IMG/VR virus record: IMGVR_UViG_3300021479_000008
Location: 1 to 55,002 of that record
DNA from: a virus
Strand: one strand, 5' to 3'
Length of the DNA: 55,002 bases
Both the position numbers and the translations under genes were made by a program. The first letter of the stretch is position 1; each line of letters opens with the position of its first letter. This document shows, piece after piece, positions 45,099 through 53,447 of this stretch. The notes below the pieces were generated by a model. That model was not told the origin of the DNA. It did not search any database and saw only the letters and a list, made by a program, of their open reading frames with translations.

Positions 45099-47842
45099 TC
45101 TACCTCCAATCTACTGACTCGATTATGCTTACGTACTGTAATTGTTCTTTCTCCATGTAACTCAGAAAGTATTTCCCGGTTATGACTACAAATCCAGATA
45201 GCGCCAAATCGTTTCTTCAGGTCTTGCAACGAACGAGCAAACTGTCTGGCTGTCTGGGCATCAAGCCCTTCTCCCGGTTCGTCGAGTATCAGAAGATTAC
45301 ATTTCGGGGCTACCTCACGTAAAGCAAAACTGGAAATAAGTCCTGCTAGTGCTCTTTCTCCACTTGACTGATCGTCTATCTCTGCTCCACCTCTTGGGTT
45401 GATGATCTTAGGAGAAAACTCGCCGTCTTCAATCTCAAACCGCACTTGTAACTCATTATCACTGAACAACTCGGCATAATAACTGGCAGCTCGATTAAGT
45501 ACTGGGCACAACTGTACATTAAGAAAAGCGGGGATACCATCTCTGGAAAATGCCTCGGCAGCGAATTGATATACCTTAGATTTTCTCGCATAGTGTTTCA
45601 ACTGTAGCTTCAACTTTGCTTTCTTTCGTTTGAGTTTTCTAAGTCTTGACTCTGCATGTTTGATTGTTCTTGATTCTTTGGACTTGGCCAATATATCGGC
45701 GTACTGCGAACGCAACGTTTTCTCCTGCAAACTAAGTTTAGTAAACTGTTCCTGTTCTTCGTATTCCTTATCCTGTAACACACTAACTTTTTTGTCATAA
45801 CGTTTTAACCTTTTCTCTGCTTCATCCCATATCCTACGTCTTCGATCGAACTCGGCTTGTACTTTTTTGGAATAACGCTTTGTCCACGTCTTACTGACTG
45901 GTTGGAAACACGTTGGACATTCTTTCTTATGGGCGACTTTAAACCACCTACCACTTACCTCTGTATATTGCTCGAACTCACGTTGACTGACTATATACTT
46001 TTCCTTCAGCTTATTCAACTTATGAATCTGACTTACCAACTTCTTGTTACTGGGGCAAATGATCTTTGATAACTCCTTCTTGGCATTTTCCCAATTCTCT
46101 TTCACGTTCCTTAACTGAATACTGGAAATAGACTTGAGATCTACTATGGAACGTACTGTATGCTTGATTGCTTCTCTGGCCCCATTCAACTTCCCAAGTA
46201 TTCTATAACGCTTGGCTTCATTTTCAGTAATATCCAACTTTACAAGCTTAAGCGCTTTTTCAAAACGTTCAAGATTTTGGACGCGAGACAATACTTCAGT
46301 TCTGGACTTTCTGGTTCCAGATAGAAACGCATTGGCAACAGATCTGTCAATGTAAACGGCGTTGGCAAGCGTTTGCCAAGTAAAACCTGTACTTTGTTCA
46401 ATTTGAATCTGTGTAGTACCTTCTTTTCTGTCATTTGATTTCATCCCCGAACTAACATCTACTCCATCTTTCTTCATCTGTAGCATTGGTGGCCTACGAC
46501 CACGTTTTATCTGAATGATCTGACCTTGATGATTTCGTAACTTCAACCTAACGTATGCTTCATCTTTTGTCCAACGACTGGCCCAACTGTCATGCTTCTG
46601 TTCTTTAAACGTCCTACCAAATAAAGCGACTGGAATAGGCTGTAACAATGATGTCTTTCCGGACCCGTTGCTCTTACCACCTCTGTCTTCGTTTACTCCC
46701 CGAATAATAGTAATACCATTACTTGAAAGATCAACGTCAAGTGTTCTGTATGAAAGAAAGTTCTTGGCTCTCATACTAAGAAACTTCATACTAAGACTTT
46801 GACGTGTACCACCTTCACACTGGGATAGGACTTGGAGCATGTACTCTATAACCATCGACGGGGCATTCTTGCTTTGCTTAATAAATTCTCGTACTTTCTT
46901 TTCGTCGGAATCGGATGTGCTAATTCTGGATCGTCCAAAGTCGCTAACGCTTTCATTGAACTTTGGTACGACGAAGATTTCTGCTCCTTTATACTTTCGT
47001 TCTGCTGTATGTCTAGCTTTTTCAAGTCGTCTACCGTAATCTTGACTAGCATCACAGGACACGGGATATCTAATCCTGGTGCCTGTCCAGCTCGTAGGCT
47101 TATATCTTTCAAACCCATCGACACTGACGTCATACCATCCTGGGATGGTTGAAAGCTCAGATGCGAGCCCATCTTTCCCCACAATAATATATCGTTTTTG
47201 TTGATTGACTTCACCCCAATCTGTGCAGAAAGGGCTTCCAACATAATACGTCTGCGTTCCTTCAATACGTTGCGGTAGATGGATATGACCAGCAATAGTG
47301 TATCTATAACTAGTAACCCGAAGATCGCCCACAGAAAGTTTTGCATCTGACTTACCTCCCAAATTATTGTACTTTGCTCCACTAATGTCTTGGTGAAACA
47401 ACAACACATCTTTCGTTTTATCTGGGTGTGACTTTAGTAAATTCTTGGCTGATGCTTTTACGTTTGCTACTGTATCCCAAGGGAGAATAAACAACCTCTC
47501 TTCTCCTGTGTTGTATATACCCGGTTTATCGTATGTCTTGGCCCCTGCTCGGCGTAATATTGAAAACCAGTTATTGGCCTGCGTGTACTGCCCTATCCTG
47601 TCGTGGTTTCCAAGTACACATATGACTGTGTATCCAAGTTTTACTGCTTGGCGTATTGCCCTTTGCCACCACTGCACAACTCTAACGTCCACTGGATTGT
47701 ATGTGGCTTTGAGGTCTCCACATACTACGATCGTACGCAGCTTATACTTCTTGCACAAACGCAGTATCTGATCCCATGCTTTGGAGCAGAGATCCAGATT
47801 TGAAAAGTCACACTGAAAATCGCCTGTAACTAAAAACGACAT
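45095..47842 (-). CDS. SbcD-SbcC (Mre11-Rad50) fusion protein
   Basis: A 915-residue single-chain recombination nuclease. Residues 1-245 are the Mre11/SbcD phosphoesterase: TGDFQCD, VVCGDLKATYN, VLGNHDR (78-82), LLFHQD and AGHIHLP (184-190). Residues 352-915 are Rad50/SbcC: MKFLSMRAKNFLSY, Walker A GGKSNGSGKTS (388-398), long coiled coil, zinc hook CPTC near 640, signature SSGERALAGL near 838, Walker B NLLILDEPGEGLD near 860. T4 and bacteria use two separate chains (gp47 and gp46). No internal stop or reinitiation site is evident at the junction near residue 345. It would trim DNA ends for recombination. Confidence 0.9.
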   Translation of the reverse strand: MSFLVTGDFQCDFSNLDLCSKAWDQILRLCKKYKLRTIVVCGDLKATYNPVDVRVVQWWQRAIRQAVKLGYTVICVLGNHDRIGQYTQANNWFSILRRAGAKTYDKPGIYNTGEERLFILPWDTVANVKASAKNLLKSHPDKTKDVLLFHQDISGAKYNNLGGKSDAKLSVGDLRVTSYRYTIAGHIHLPQRIEGTQTYYVGSPFCTDWGEVNQQKRYIIVGKDGLASELSTIPGWYDVSVDGFERYKPTSWTGTRIRYPVSCDASQDYGRRLEKARHTAERKYKGAEIFVVPKFNESVSDFGRSRISTSDSDEKKVREFIKQSKNAPSMVIEYMLQVLSQCEGGTRQSLSMKFLSMRAKNFLSYRTLDVDLSSNGITIIRGVNEDRGGKSNGSGKTSLLQPIPVALFGRTFKEQKHDSWASRWTKDEAYVRLKLRNHQGQIIQIKRGRRPPMLQMKKDGVDVSSGMKSNDRKEGTTQIQIEQSTGFTWQTLANAVYIDRSVANAFLSGTRKSRTEVLSRVQNLERFEKALKLVKLDITENEAKRYRILGKLNGAREAIKHTVRSIVDLKSISSIQLRNVKENWENAKKELSKIICPSNKKLVSQIHKLNKLKEKYIVSQREFEQYTEVSGRWFKVAHKKECPTCFQPVSKTWTKRYSKKVQAEFDRRRRIWDEAEKRLKRYDKKVSVLQDKEYEEQEQFTKLSLQEKTLRSQYADILAKSKESRTIKHAESRLRKLKRKKAKLKLQLKHYARKSKVYQFAAEAFSRDGIPAFLNVQLCPVLNRAASYYAELFSDNELQVRFEIEDGEFSPKIINPRGGAEIDDQSSGERALAGLISSFALREVAPKCNLLILDEPGEGLDAQTARQFARSLQDLKKRFGAIWICSHNREILSELHGERTITVRKHNRVSRLEVE

Positions 47843-48121
47843 TTACGTATTTTCTTCCAACACTTTTCCACGACCAGCTTCATGTACAGCCGGGATAGAA
47901 CACCAATCTGGTGATAACTGAGAATACTCTTCATCTGTTAAAGCCCTTCGGTAATGTATCGCCAATTCCATTGCTTCAACTGAACTTGGAAACTGTCCAA
48001 CACCACTCAAAAGAAACTTAGCCGTTTTTATCAACACGCGCTTCGTTGATTCTGAGACTTCATCCAACAACAATGTTCTTCGTTTCTCCATGTCTAATGC
48101 TGCAACTGAGGAATGCCACAC
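47843..48121 (-). CDS. Unknown 92-residue protein
   Basis: A helical protein (RRTLLLDEVSESTKRVLIKT, SVEAMELAIHYRRALTDEEY). The first start is a GTG at 48121 with GGGAGG close upstream; an ATG at 48091 is the alternative but lacks a site. It abuts the SbcDC gene (TAA-ATG). No family recognised. Confidence 0.48.
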   Translation of the reverse strand: MWHSSVAALDMEKRRTLLLDEVSESTKRVLIKTAKFLLSGVGQFPSSVEAMELAIHYRRALTDEEYSQLSPDWCSIPAVHEAGRGKVLEENT

Positions 48122-48145
48122 GGGCCTCCCATCATTAAAATCGAG

Positions 48146-48277
48146 TCACTTATTGACTGTAACGATTGTCGATACGTAACGAGCATCAACTATCAAACCT
48201 TCCCAAAATTTCTGATCCATTGTCTCTTGAGCTTCAGCGCATGGATTCTTTATGGCAACTACACATCGTTCATTCAT
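48146..48277 (-). CDS. Small 43-residue protein
   Basis: ATG 48277 has GAGGATGTT upstream. It reads MNERCVVAIKNPCAEAQETM, then DQKFWEGLIVDARYVSTIVT. A compact alpha/beta peptide with two cysteines. It fills an apparent gap between two genes. Function unknown. Confidence 0.48.
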   Translation of the reverse strand: MNERCVVAIKNPCAEAQETMDQKFWEGLIVDARYVSTIVTVNK

Positions 48278-48284
48278 AACATCC

Positions 48285-48467
48285 TCACTCGTCGATCTTC
48301 TTGCCTTTGGCAATTGCTTGAAATGATTTACCCAACGTATCTAGCTGGGCACGACTCATTTCTAATGGCTCATCCCGTCCTGTCTTACTCAACACTTCCA
48401 TTGTATATCTTCCTTCTCCAACGTACGTAACGTAAATCGTTCCTCTTCCAATTCTTATCTCAGCCAT
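48285..48467 (-). CDS. Unknown 60-residue protein
   Basis: Strand-rich start (AEIRIGRGTIYVTYVGEGRY) and helical end (SRAQLDTLGKSFQAIAKGKK). TAATG junction with the upstream signal-peptide gene. No family recognised. Confidence 0.48.
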   Translation of the reverse strand: MAEIRIGRGTIYVTYVGEGRYTMEVLSKTGRDEPLEMSRAQLDTLGKSFQAIAKGKKIDE

Positions 48468-48823
48468 TACTTTTTCTCCTCTTTCTTCTCGATCTTGGTA
48501 AACTTCCCTTCTACAACATCGAGTGAATATACATCCTTCTTTACCTTTGCTTGCTCGTATACCTTATCTGATTCTTTTTGCATTTCGGAATTAGCTTTCG
48601 CTTCATCAGCTTTTGCGGTATCAAAAGCTAGCTGTAATTCTCTCATTTGTAGATTAAGTCTTTGTGCATCACTAGTAGCTTGTACTTGCCGTTTCTGCGC
48701 ATCGTCTATCTTATGCTGAATGGAAAGCAATACAACGTGATCTTCCGGTTTTACGGTTGGTATTTCCTGTGCGCCTATAATCCCAATACTAAAAAACAAC
48801 ATTACTGCCCACTTCTTCTTCAT
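48467..48823 (-). CDS. Exported coiled-coil protein
   Basis: A protein of about 118 residues with signal peptide MKKKWAVMLFFSIGIIGAQE and a long charged helix (HKIDDAQKRQVQATSDAQRL, QLAFDTAKADEAKANSEMQK). ATG 48823 has AAAGGAG nine bases upstream. Probably periplasmic; its size and coiled coil resemble spanin-like or Skp-like proteins, but no lipobox is present. It lies in the replication region, away from other exported genes. Confidence 0.55.
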   Translation of the reverse strand: MKKKWAVMLFFSIGIIGAQEIPTVKPEDHVVLLSIQHKIDDAQKRQVQATSDAQRLNLQMRELQLAFDTAKADEAKANSEMQKESDKVYEQAKVKKDVYSLDVVEGKFTKIEKKEEKK

Positions 48824-48837
48824 CGTTCGTTCTCCTT

Positions 48838-48990
48838 TTATATTTTTGCCCATCCAAACGGTGTTTTAATCTTATAACACCTAATACACTCATACAAACC
48901 AACTGAAAGAGGATTAGCTGCTACTTGTGGTCGTCTAACAGTAACTAATTGCGGTTTATGCCAACCTATAAAACACAATAATCTACTCAT
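48838..48990 (-). CDS. Small DUF1660-like zinc protein
   Basis: About 50 residues starting at ATG 48990 (ATGA overlap with the clamp loader). MSRLLCFIGWHKPQLV and LYECIRCYKIK match the common phage pattern 'RLLCRLFGHKW...C.RC', often annotated DUF1660. It probably binds one zinc. The longer frame to 49026 lies inside the clamp-loader gene. Confidence 0.6.
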   Translation of the reverse strand: MSRLLCFIGWHKPQLVTVRRPQVAANPLSVGLYECIRCYKIKTPFGWAKI

Positions 48991-49985
48991 CTTTCTTCCC
49001 TCCTGAAATACTTGCAGAGTTTCCACAACACTGCAACTGTGGCAGGCATGTCATCGCCTACCGAATTTAACAACAGAATTGACTTACTGATTACATTTGT
49101 ACGTTCTGAAAAATCTGTTTCTGCTACCAGAATTGCTTGCAGGTATTGACTTACCCTACGACGTATGATTACGTTTGATTCTGGAGCAGTGCTCATTAGA
49201 CGCTTGCCGACACTTTCCCAATCTCCCTTTATCACTCCACGGCAAATGGCATATACGTCCGCTTCTGTTTCTAATGCTACCTTTGACGCTTCTTCGGCTG
49301 TTGTTTCTGGTTCAATGTATTTCTGTACTGCACGCAATACTGATCTACCACCTGTGATTCCTTTTTCCAACAAACAATCTGCTAACTCACTTACGCTCTT
49401 GTCACTTTTACATTTCTCCAACGCACGCTTGACAAGCTTCTTGACTCCACTAATATCTAACGTACTAATTTCGTACATCGTACAGCGAGACTGGAGTGTG
49501 TCGAGTATACTGACTGGTTTGGTAGTACAAATAAACCACCACGTTGTCTTTGGACTCTCCTCGAAGAACTTAAGTAACAGATTCTGTGCGTGCTTAGACA
49601 GCTGATGGGCTTCATCGAGAATATATACCCGCTTCTTGCTTCCTGGCTTTGGAAAATTAAATGCTCCACTTGTAGCTTCTCTCAACGCGTCTATTCCCGT
49701 AATATCAGAAGCGTTGATTTCAACTATATCGAATGCACTGCTTCTACGTCTACATTTTCTACACGGATGACCAAATCGTTTCTGGTGAGTACACTGGAGT
49801 GAAATGGCCATGATTCTTGCAATAGTAGTTTTTCCTGTTCCTGTTTGACCATGCAACAACCAACAACGTGAACTGTGTCCCGAATCCATCTGCCCGCGTA
49901 TTTTCTTAACTAGACGGTCCAACCCAACTAACTCCTCAAACGTCTGAGGTCTCATGCTCAACGCGAGATCGTCTGACGGTTTCAT
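48987..49985 (-). CDS. Clamp-loader ATPase (DnaX/RFC small-subunit-like)
   Basis: A 332-residue AAA+ protein. MRPQTFEELVGLDRLVKKI opens the domain. Walker A is GQTGTGKTT (46-54), a Cys cluster (C65, C75, C78) matches the zinc module of DnaX, Walker B is YILDEAHQL near 127, sensor 1 is WWFICTTKP and the SRC motif (LQSRC) follows near 168. It loads the sliding clamp for the phage polymerase. No tau-type C-terminal extension is present. Other subunits and the clamp are not visible here. Confidence 0.87.
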   Translation of the reverse strand: MKPSDDLALSMRPQTFEELVGLDRLVKKIRGQMDSGHSSRCWLLHGQTGTGKTTIARIMAISLQCTHQKRFGHPCRKCRRRSSAFDIVEINASDITGIDALREATSGAFNFPKPGSKKRVYILDEAHQLSKHAQNLLLKFFEESPKTTWWFICTTKPVSILDTLQSRCTMYEISTLDISGVKKLVKRALEKCKSDKSVSELADCLLEKGITGGRSVLRAVQKYIEPETTAEEASKVALETEADVYAICRGVIKGDWESVGKRLMSTAPESNVIIRRRVSQYLQAILVAETDFSERTNVISKSILLLNSVGDDMPATVAVLWKLCKYFRREER

Positions 49986-49997
49986 ACTAAACGTATC

Positions 49998-50369
49998 TCA
50001 TCTAACAACATCTGACCACACTTTGGACATCGTAGATTTAGCTATCGTTCTTTCGACTGGTGTTGATGGTATCGTTAACAAACGTATAGGAACTTTTCTA
50101 GGTGTATAAGAACGTACTGGAATAGAACGTAGGGCGGAAGCTTGGTGTAACAACACTTGATGCAATTCAATATCGACTAAAATCTTTGACTTCAATGCCG
50201 GATGACTTATTTTATCTCCCCTATACGTATAGCTCCAGTCGTGCAACCATTTATACAACGTTGTTTTTCCTATTCCAAGAGCTCTAGCGGCTAGTATTCG
50301 ATCTCCGTGTAGTAGACTAACTGTTTCGAGAACATACTCCTTCTCTACTTCATACAACGGGCGAATCAT
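49998..50369 (-). CDS. Fis-type helix-turn-helix protein
   Basis: A 123-residue protein. Residues 9-45, EKEYVLETVSLLHGDRILAA and RALGIGKTTLYKWLHDW, form a Fis/NtrC-type HTH. The rest is a basic, proline-containing tail (SIPVRSYTPRKVPIRLLTIP). It overlaps the acyl carrier protein gene by 20 bases. A DNA-binding regulator is likely; target unknown. Confidence 0.75.
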   Translation of the reverse strand: MIRPLYEVEKEYVLETVSLLHGDRILAARALGIGKTTLYKWLHDWSYTYRGDKISHPALKSKILVDIELHQVLLHQASALRSIPVRSYTPRKVPIRLLTIPSTPVERTIAKSTMSKVWSDVVR

Positions 50370-50616
50370 ACTTCACCCCCTTCGGCGTGTACCTAATGAC
50401 TGCATCTACCAGATCTTGTACCGTTTTTATACGATCATACTCTTCATCTGGAATTACCGTATGGTAGTACTCTTCCACATATGTTCCTAACTTTATTACA
50501 TCTAACGAATCCAAACCCAAACTTTCTAACGTTTTTTCTGGGGGCAGCTCAACTGTCCGTATCTTATCGTGATACTCAACTATCTTTTTTGGAACGTATG
50601 TGCTTGGATGTTCCAT
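50350..50616 (-). CDS. acpP: Acyl carrier protein
   Basis: An 88-residue protein with LESLGLDSLDVIKLGTYVEE, where Ser37 in DSL is the 4'-phosphopantetheine attachment site, and VIPDEEYDRIKTVQDLVDAV, the typical helix III. It carries acyl groups as thioesters in fatty acid, lipid or lipid A synthesis. No ketosynthase, acyltransferase or ACP synthase gene lies nearby, so it would depend on host enzymes for phosphopantetheine loading. It lies between the UvsX and clamp-loader modules, which does not explain its role. Confidence 0.88.
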   Translation of the reverse strand: MEHPSTYVPKKIVEYHDKIRTVELPPEKTLESLGLDSLDVIKLGTYVEEYYHTVIPDEEYDRIKTVQDLVDAVIRYTPKGVKYDSPVV

Positions 50617-50853
50617 TTAGTCGGCTCGTCTCTTTGTTACGAATTGCGAACGTTGCATTTCCATCGCCAGTTCAAATGCGTCTTCTAACTTAGCTTCGGA
50701 GGCAGTCTCGAAATTCTCCATGATCCAAAACAAGATCGTTCTGGGTGATGTAACGTCATGCTCTACTAACGTAAACGTTCGCTCTCCATTCTTAGTAGCT
50801 TTGGCGTAACACTTATTATCAATCTGTACTTGTCTGTCCTTGGATGTACGCAT
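50617..50853 (-). CDS. Unknown 78-residue protein
   Basis: Starts at ATG 50853 (AGGAGAAAT upstream, just after the preceding stop). MRTSKDRQVQIDNKCYAKAT, then RTILFWIMENFETASEAKLE, DAFELAMEMQRSQ. Largely helical C-terminus. No family recognised. Confidence 0.5.
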   Translation of the reverse strand: MRTSKDRQVQIDNKCYAKATKNGERTFTLVEHDVTSPRTILFWIMENFETASEAKLEDAFELAMEMQRSQFVTKRRAD

Positions 50854-50860
50854 ATTTCTC

Positions 50861-51184
50861 CTATCCGATGCTTTGACCAACGCGTGCTGCCATCGACTCA
50901 AGTGCCAACTGACCACGCCTCAACTGTTCAAGTATCTCCCTTTTCTTCTGACTACGTTTCAATCTAATCTCATCTGTATCTCCTACTGGTACAGTCCTAA
51001 GGAATGTATCAATAGCGACTTGTAACTGCGGCATGTTGTTTGCATCGCGTATGACCAACGGAAGAGCTTGCCCTATTACCGTAGCAAGATCATCATGTCT
51101 ATCTTCATACCCAAACAACGTAGAGATAGGATCTTCCTTAGGTTCTTGTATTTTTTCTGGTACATGAATATCTGTCTTAGCCAT
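50861..51184 (-). CDS. Unknown 107-residue helical protein
   Basis: Hydrophilic, helical (DLATVIGQALPLVIRDANNM, LKRSQKKREILEQLRRGQLA). AAAGGAGAAATAACA precedes its ATG, and it follows the recombinase gene by two bases. Could be an accessory factor of the recombinase, but the sequence alone does not show this. Confidence 0.5.
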   Translation of the reverse strand: MAKTDIHVPEKIQEPKEDPISTLFGYEDRHDDLATVIGQALPLVIRDANNMPQLQVAIDTFLRTVPVGDTDEIRLKRSQKKREILEQLRRGQLALESMAARVGQSIG

Positions 51185-51186
51185 TG

Positions 51187-52131
51187 TTATTTCTCCTTTT
51201 TCTTAATTGTTTCTGGATCTACAAAGTTCCACTTAGGTTCGTAGAAGTAGGCCATATACCCAGTCTTTTTTCTTTCAATTGAACCACCACCAGCTTTGTT
51301 TTTACGATTGCTTATAATTCCTTTTACTCCCACTTGCTTCCCTTTACGGATGATTGCCCCATCCGCAATTCTACGCATCCATACAACTACACTGGAATAG
51401 TATTGGATTCCGTTTCCGCCTGTTACATACTCCGGGTTGCCAAACATTTTACCTGGGTTTGTTCTCAACTGCGCGATCAGAATAATCAACGTATTTGTTC
51501 TAGCTGCTAGCGCCATCCAGCGCTTACTCACTGCATTCAAAAACACAGCGGGGGACGTTCTTGTCCGCATGTTTTGCTCGGTTAAGCCCGCCATCAATTC
51601 TTCTTCTGGAGAAAATGACGTTGTGGAATCTACAACGAGTACCCGCTTTCCTTTAGGGTCTTGCTTGTGCATCAACTTCATCCACATCTCAGCACGATTG
51701 AACACATCTTCGGCAGCTTCCACATCGTATGGAACAAGCTTATTTTTCTTCTGTTTCTTGTGTTTGAATTCTCCATACTCCGGTTCAAACAATGCGACTA
51801 ATTCTGGATCTACACCCTGTCTTGCAATATGAATTGGATCGTAGCTATTTTCTCCGTCTAGCCATGCTCCATCGGCATCGTCTTTTTGGGCCAGTCCCAA
51901 TATCCATGCTGCTATCGCCGATTTACCTGATGACGGGGGACCGGCAATAAGTACTACCTTTCCATACGGTACACCAAGTTTCTTTGAACCGAATACCTTG
52001 TTTGCCCAACTAGACAAAAGATCAAGCCAATGCAAAGGAGGCTTAACAAGGCTTTTATACCCAAGATTCTTCTTGATAAGCTCAACTACCTCTTGTCCGG
52101 ATATCTTCTTTTTACGATGGTGACGACTCAT
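51187..52131 (-). CDS. RecA/UvsX-like recombinase
   Basis: A 314-residue RecA-fold ATPase. Walker A GPPSSGKS (64-71), WLDGENSYDPIHIARQGVD, Walker B VLVVDSTTSF near 164, and GGNGIQYYSSVVVWMRR near 245, where RecA has 'GG.alkfyas.r..i.r'. LIAQLRTNPG corresponds to the RecA 'iNQ.R' region that contacts DNA. It would promote strand exchange in recombination-dependent replication with the SSB and SbcDC fusion. Overlaps thyX by four bases. Confidence 0.87.
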   Translation of the reverse strand: MSRHHRKKKISGQEVVELIKKNLGYKSLVKPPLHWLDLLSSWANKVFGSKKLGVPYGKVVLIAGPPSSGKSAIAAWILGLAQKDDADGAWLDGENSYDPIHIARQGVDPELVALFEPEYGEFKHKKQKKNKLVPYDVEAAEDVFNRAEMWMKLMHKQDPKGKRVLVVDSTTSFSPEEELMAGLTEQNMRTRTSPAVFLNAVSKRWMALAARTNTLIILIAQLRTNPGKMFGNPEYVTGGNGIQYYSSVVVWMRRIADGAIIRKGKQVGVKGIISNRKNKAGGGSIERKKTGYMAYFYEPKWNFVDPETIKKKEK

Positions 52132-52901
52132 CTCATCCTCTTCCCAGCTTCTGACTGTTTCTGGTCTGGGATTATGTCATCGAAGATCATGGGCACTTTC
52201 TCTTGGAATTCTTTCAACAACGGAATCGTTACCTGCTTCATCTGGGGATGTGTTTCTTTACTGGTACGCATCACTAGGAAATGTCTCCAGTTCCTCAGGT
52301 TACCGGTGATGATTATTCTGGATGCAAGGGCGTTGGGGAATACTGAACGGGCTAGTTGTGGTGCCCATTTCTTAGCTAGTAAACCTTTGTACACATTTTC
52401 TGCATGCTGTATCGCACCTAACCACGTCTCATCGTATAGGCACGGACCACCATGTTGATGGGACCAAAATGTATCGTGCACAGCGGCACGTTTGGCTTCA
52501 TCTCCAGCTAAACAAAACTCACACTCAACTCCAACTACAGGATAAATAAAAGAGGGAGGAATCTTTTTCTCGTAATTTACAAACCTCGTGCTTTCCTGGG
52601 TATAGCTGAATAGACGATGGCGGACTATCTCGTGGGTAATTCCGCGATCAACGTAAGCGTCTACACTTACTGTAGCGTGCTCGACTACTGACCAGTCTCC
52701 GTGCTCCAATACTACGTGCTGTATGATCTTCTTCCAACTATCTTGGGTGACTGCATCCTCCGAACGATGACTGATTCTAGCACACCATTCTATATGCTTC
52801 AACAAATGCAAACCATGTCTATATTCAAACTGATCCGTTATCAATGAATCCATATCATTTGCTGGTGGTAACATCTTCGCATACGGCTTAATTATCTTCA
52901 T
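52128..52901 (-). CDS. thyX: FAD-dependent thymidylate synthase ThyX
   Basis: ThyX makes dTMP from dUMP using FAD, NADPH and methylenetetrahydrofolate. The 257-residue protein has the defining RHRx7S motif as RHRLFSYTQES (94-104), plus ISHRSEDA, LEHGDWSVVEHATVSV, SRFVNY-like STRFVNY and a C-terminal NLRNWRHFLVMRTS (substrate-binding Arg). Normal length. It supplies dTTP for phage replication and is unrelated in fold to ThyA. Confidence 0.95.
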   Translation of the reverse strand: MKIIKPYAKMLPPANDMDSLITDQFEYRHGLHLLKHIEWCARISHRSEDAVTQDSWKKIIQHVVLEHGDWSVVEHATVSVDAYVDRGITHEIVRHRLFSYTQESTRFVNYEKKIPPSFIYPVVGVECEFCLAGDEAKRAAVHDTFWSHQHGGPCLYDETWLGAIQHAENVYKGLLAKKWAPQLARSVFPNALASRIIITGNLRNWRHFLVMRTSKETHPQMKQVTIPLLKEFQEKVPMIFDDIIPDQKQSEAGKRMR

Positions 52902-53390
52902 TTAATCTCCTTCTCGTGCTTGTCTAACGTGATGCCTGTGTAACAAATTTTGTACCACCTGTCCTCCAACCAATACTGCACCTGGAGATTCTTCCGATGA
53001 CGTTGCACGGTAATGTGCTTTCTTATGGTTTGGTCGCATGAATTCCATCATCGCATAGTTTGCAATGTCTATCAACCATTCTGTGTTTCCCGTTTCTTTG
53101 TATTTCTTCAAACGCTGCACCAAACACGGGATGGAATCTGGTACATACTCTTTACGCATGACATGACCATACTTTATGAATCCATGAATCATTCTATTGA
53201 CCATGCCTTGCATGAAAAATACACTTACTTGATCTTGCGGAACATGCTTTGTCCACTTAATGACTAATTTGGCTGGATTAGTGTCTTTAGGAGTGCTTGC
53301 CTGATAGGGCGTAGACGCAATAGGACGCGTTTTAAGCGATGTTTTTCGTTTTGTAGTGGTTTTGGTGGTTGGAGTGCTTTTTCTTGCCAT
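52902..53390 (-). CDS. Unknown phage protein
   Basis: A 162-residue protein with a Thr/Lys-rich disordered first 40 residues, then helical: VSVFFMQGMVNRMIHGFIKY, TEWLIDIANYAMMEFMRPNH and YRATSSEESPG. From memory, 'T.WL.D.aNy.M.EFm.P......f..T.s..SPG' occurs in small proteins of unknown role in many phages. AAGGA precedes the ATG, just downstream of a hairpin terminator. Confidence 0.6.
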   Translation of the reverse strand: MARKSTPTTKTTTKRKTSLKTRPIASTPYQASTPKDTNPAKLVIKWTKHVPQDQVSVFFMQGMVNRMIHGFIKYGHVMRKEYVPDSIPCLVQRLKKYKETGNTEWLIDIANYAMMEFMRPNHKKAHYRATSSEESPGAVLVGGQVVQNLLHRHHVRQAREGD

Positions 53391-53415
53391 TTTCGATTCC
53401 TTACAAATGTAAAAT

Positions 53416-53439
53416 GCGGGAGGCTTTTACACCTCCCGC
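53416..53439 (-). terminator. Hairpin terminator after the SSB gene
   Basis: Bases 53416-53423 (GCGGGAGG) and 53432-53439 (CCTCCCGC) form a perfect 8-bp GC-rich stem with an 8-nt loop. On the minus strand the 3' side continues ATTTTACATTT, a short U-rich tract. It lies nine bases beyond the SSB stop and before the next gene. It probably attenuates transcription, giving high SSB expression relative to downstream genes. Confidence 0.7.
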
Positions 53440-53447
53440 TACCCGTA

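Noticed and set aside
46846-47409. Minus-strand frame of 187 residues inside the SbcDC gene
   Set aside because: It lies wholly inside the nuclease region in another frame, shows no domain and disrupts nothing; treated as a shadow, unlike the nested endonuclease, which has a full fold signature.
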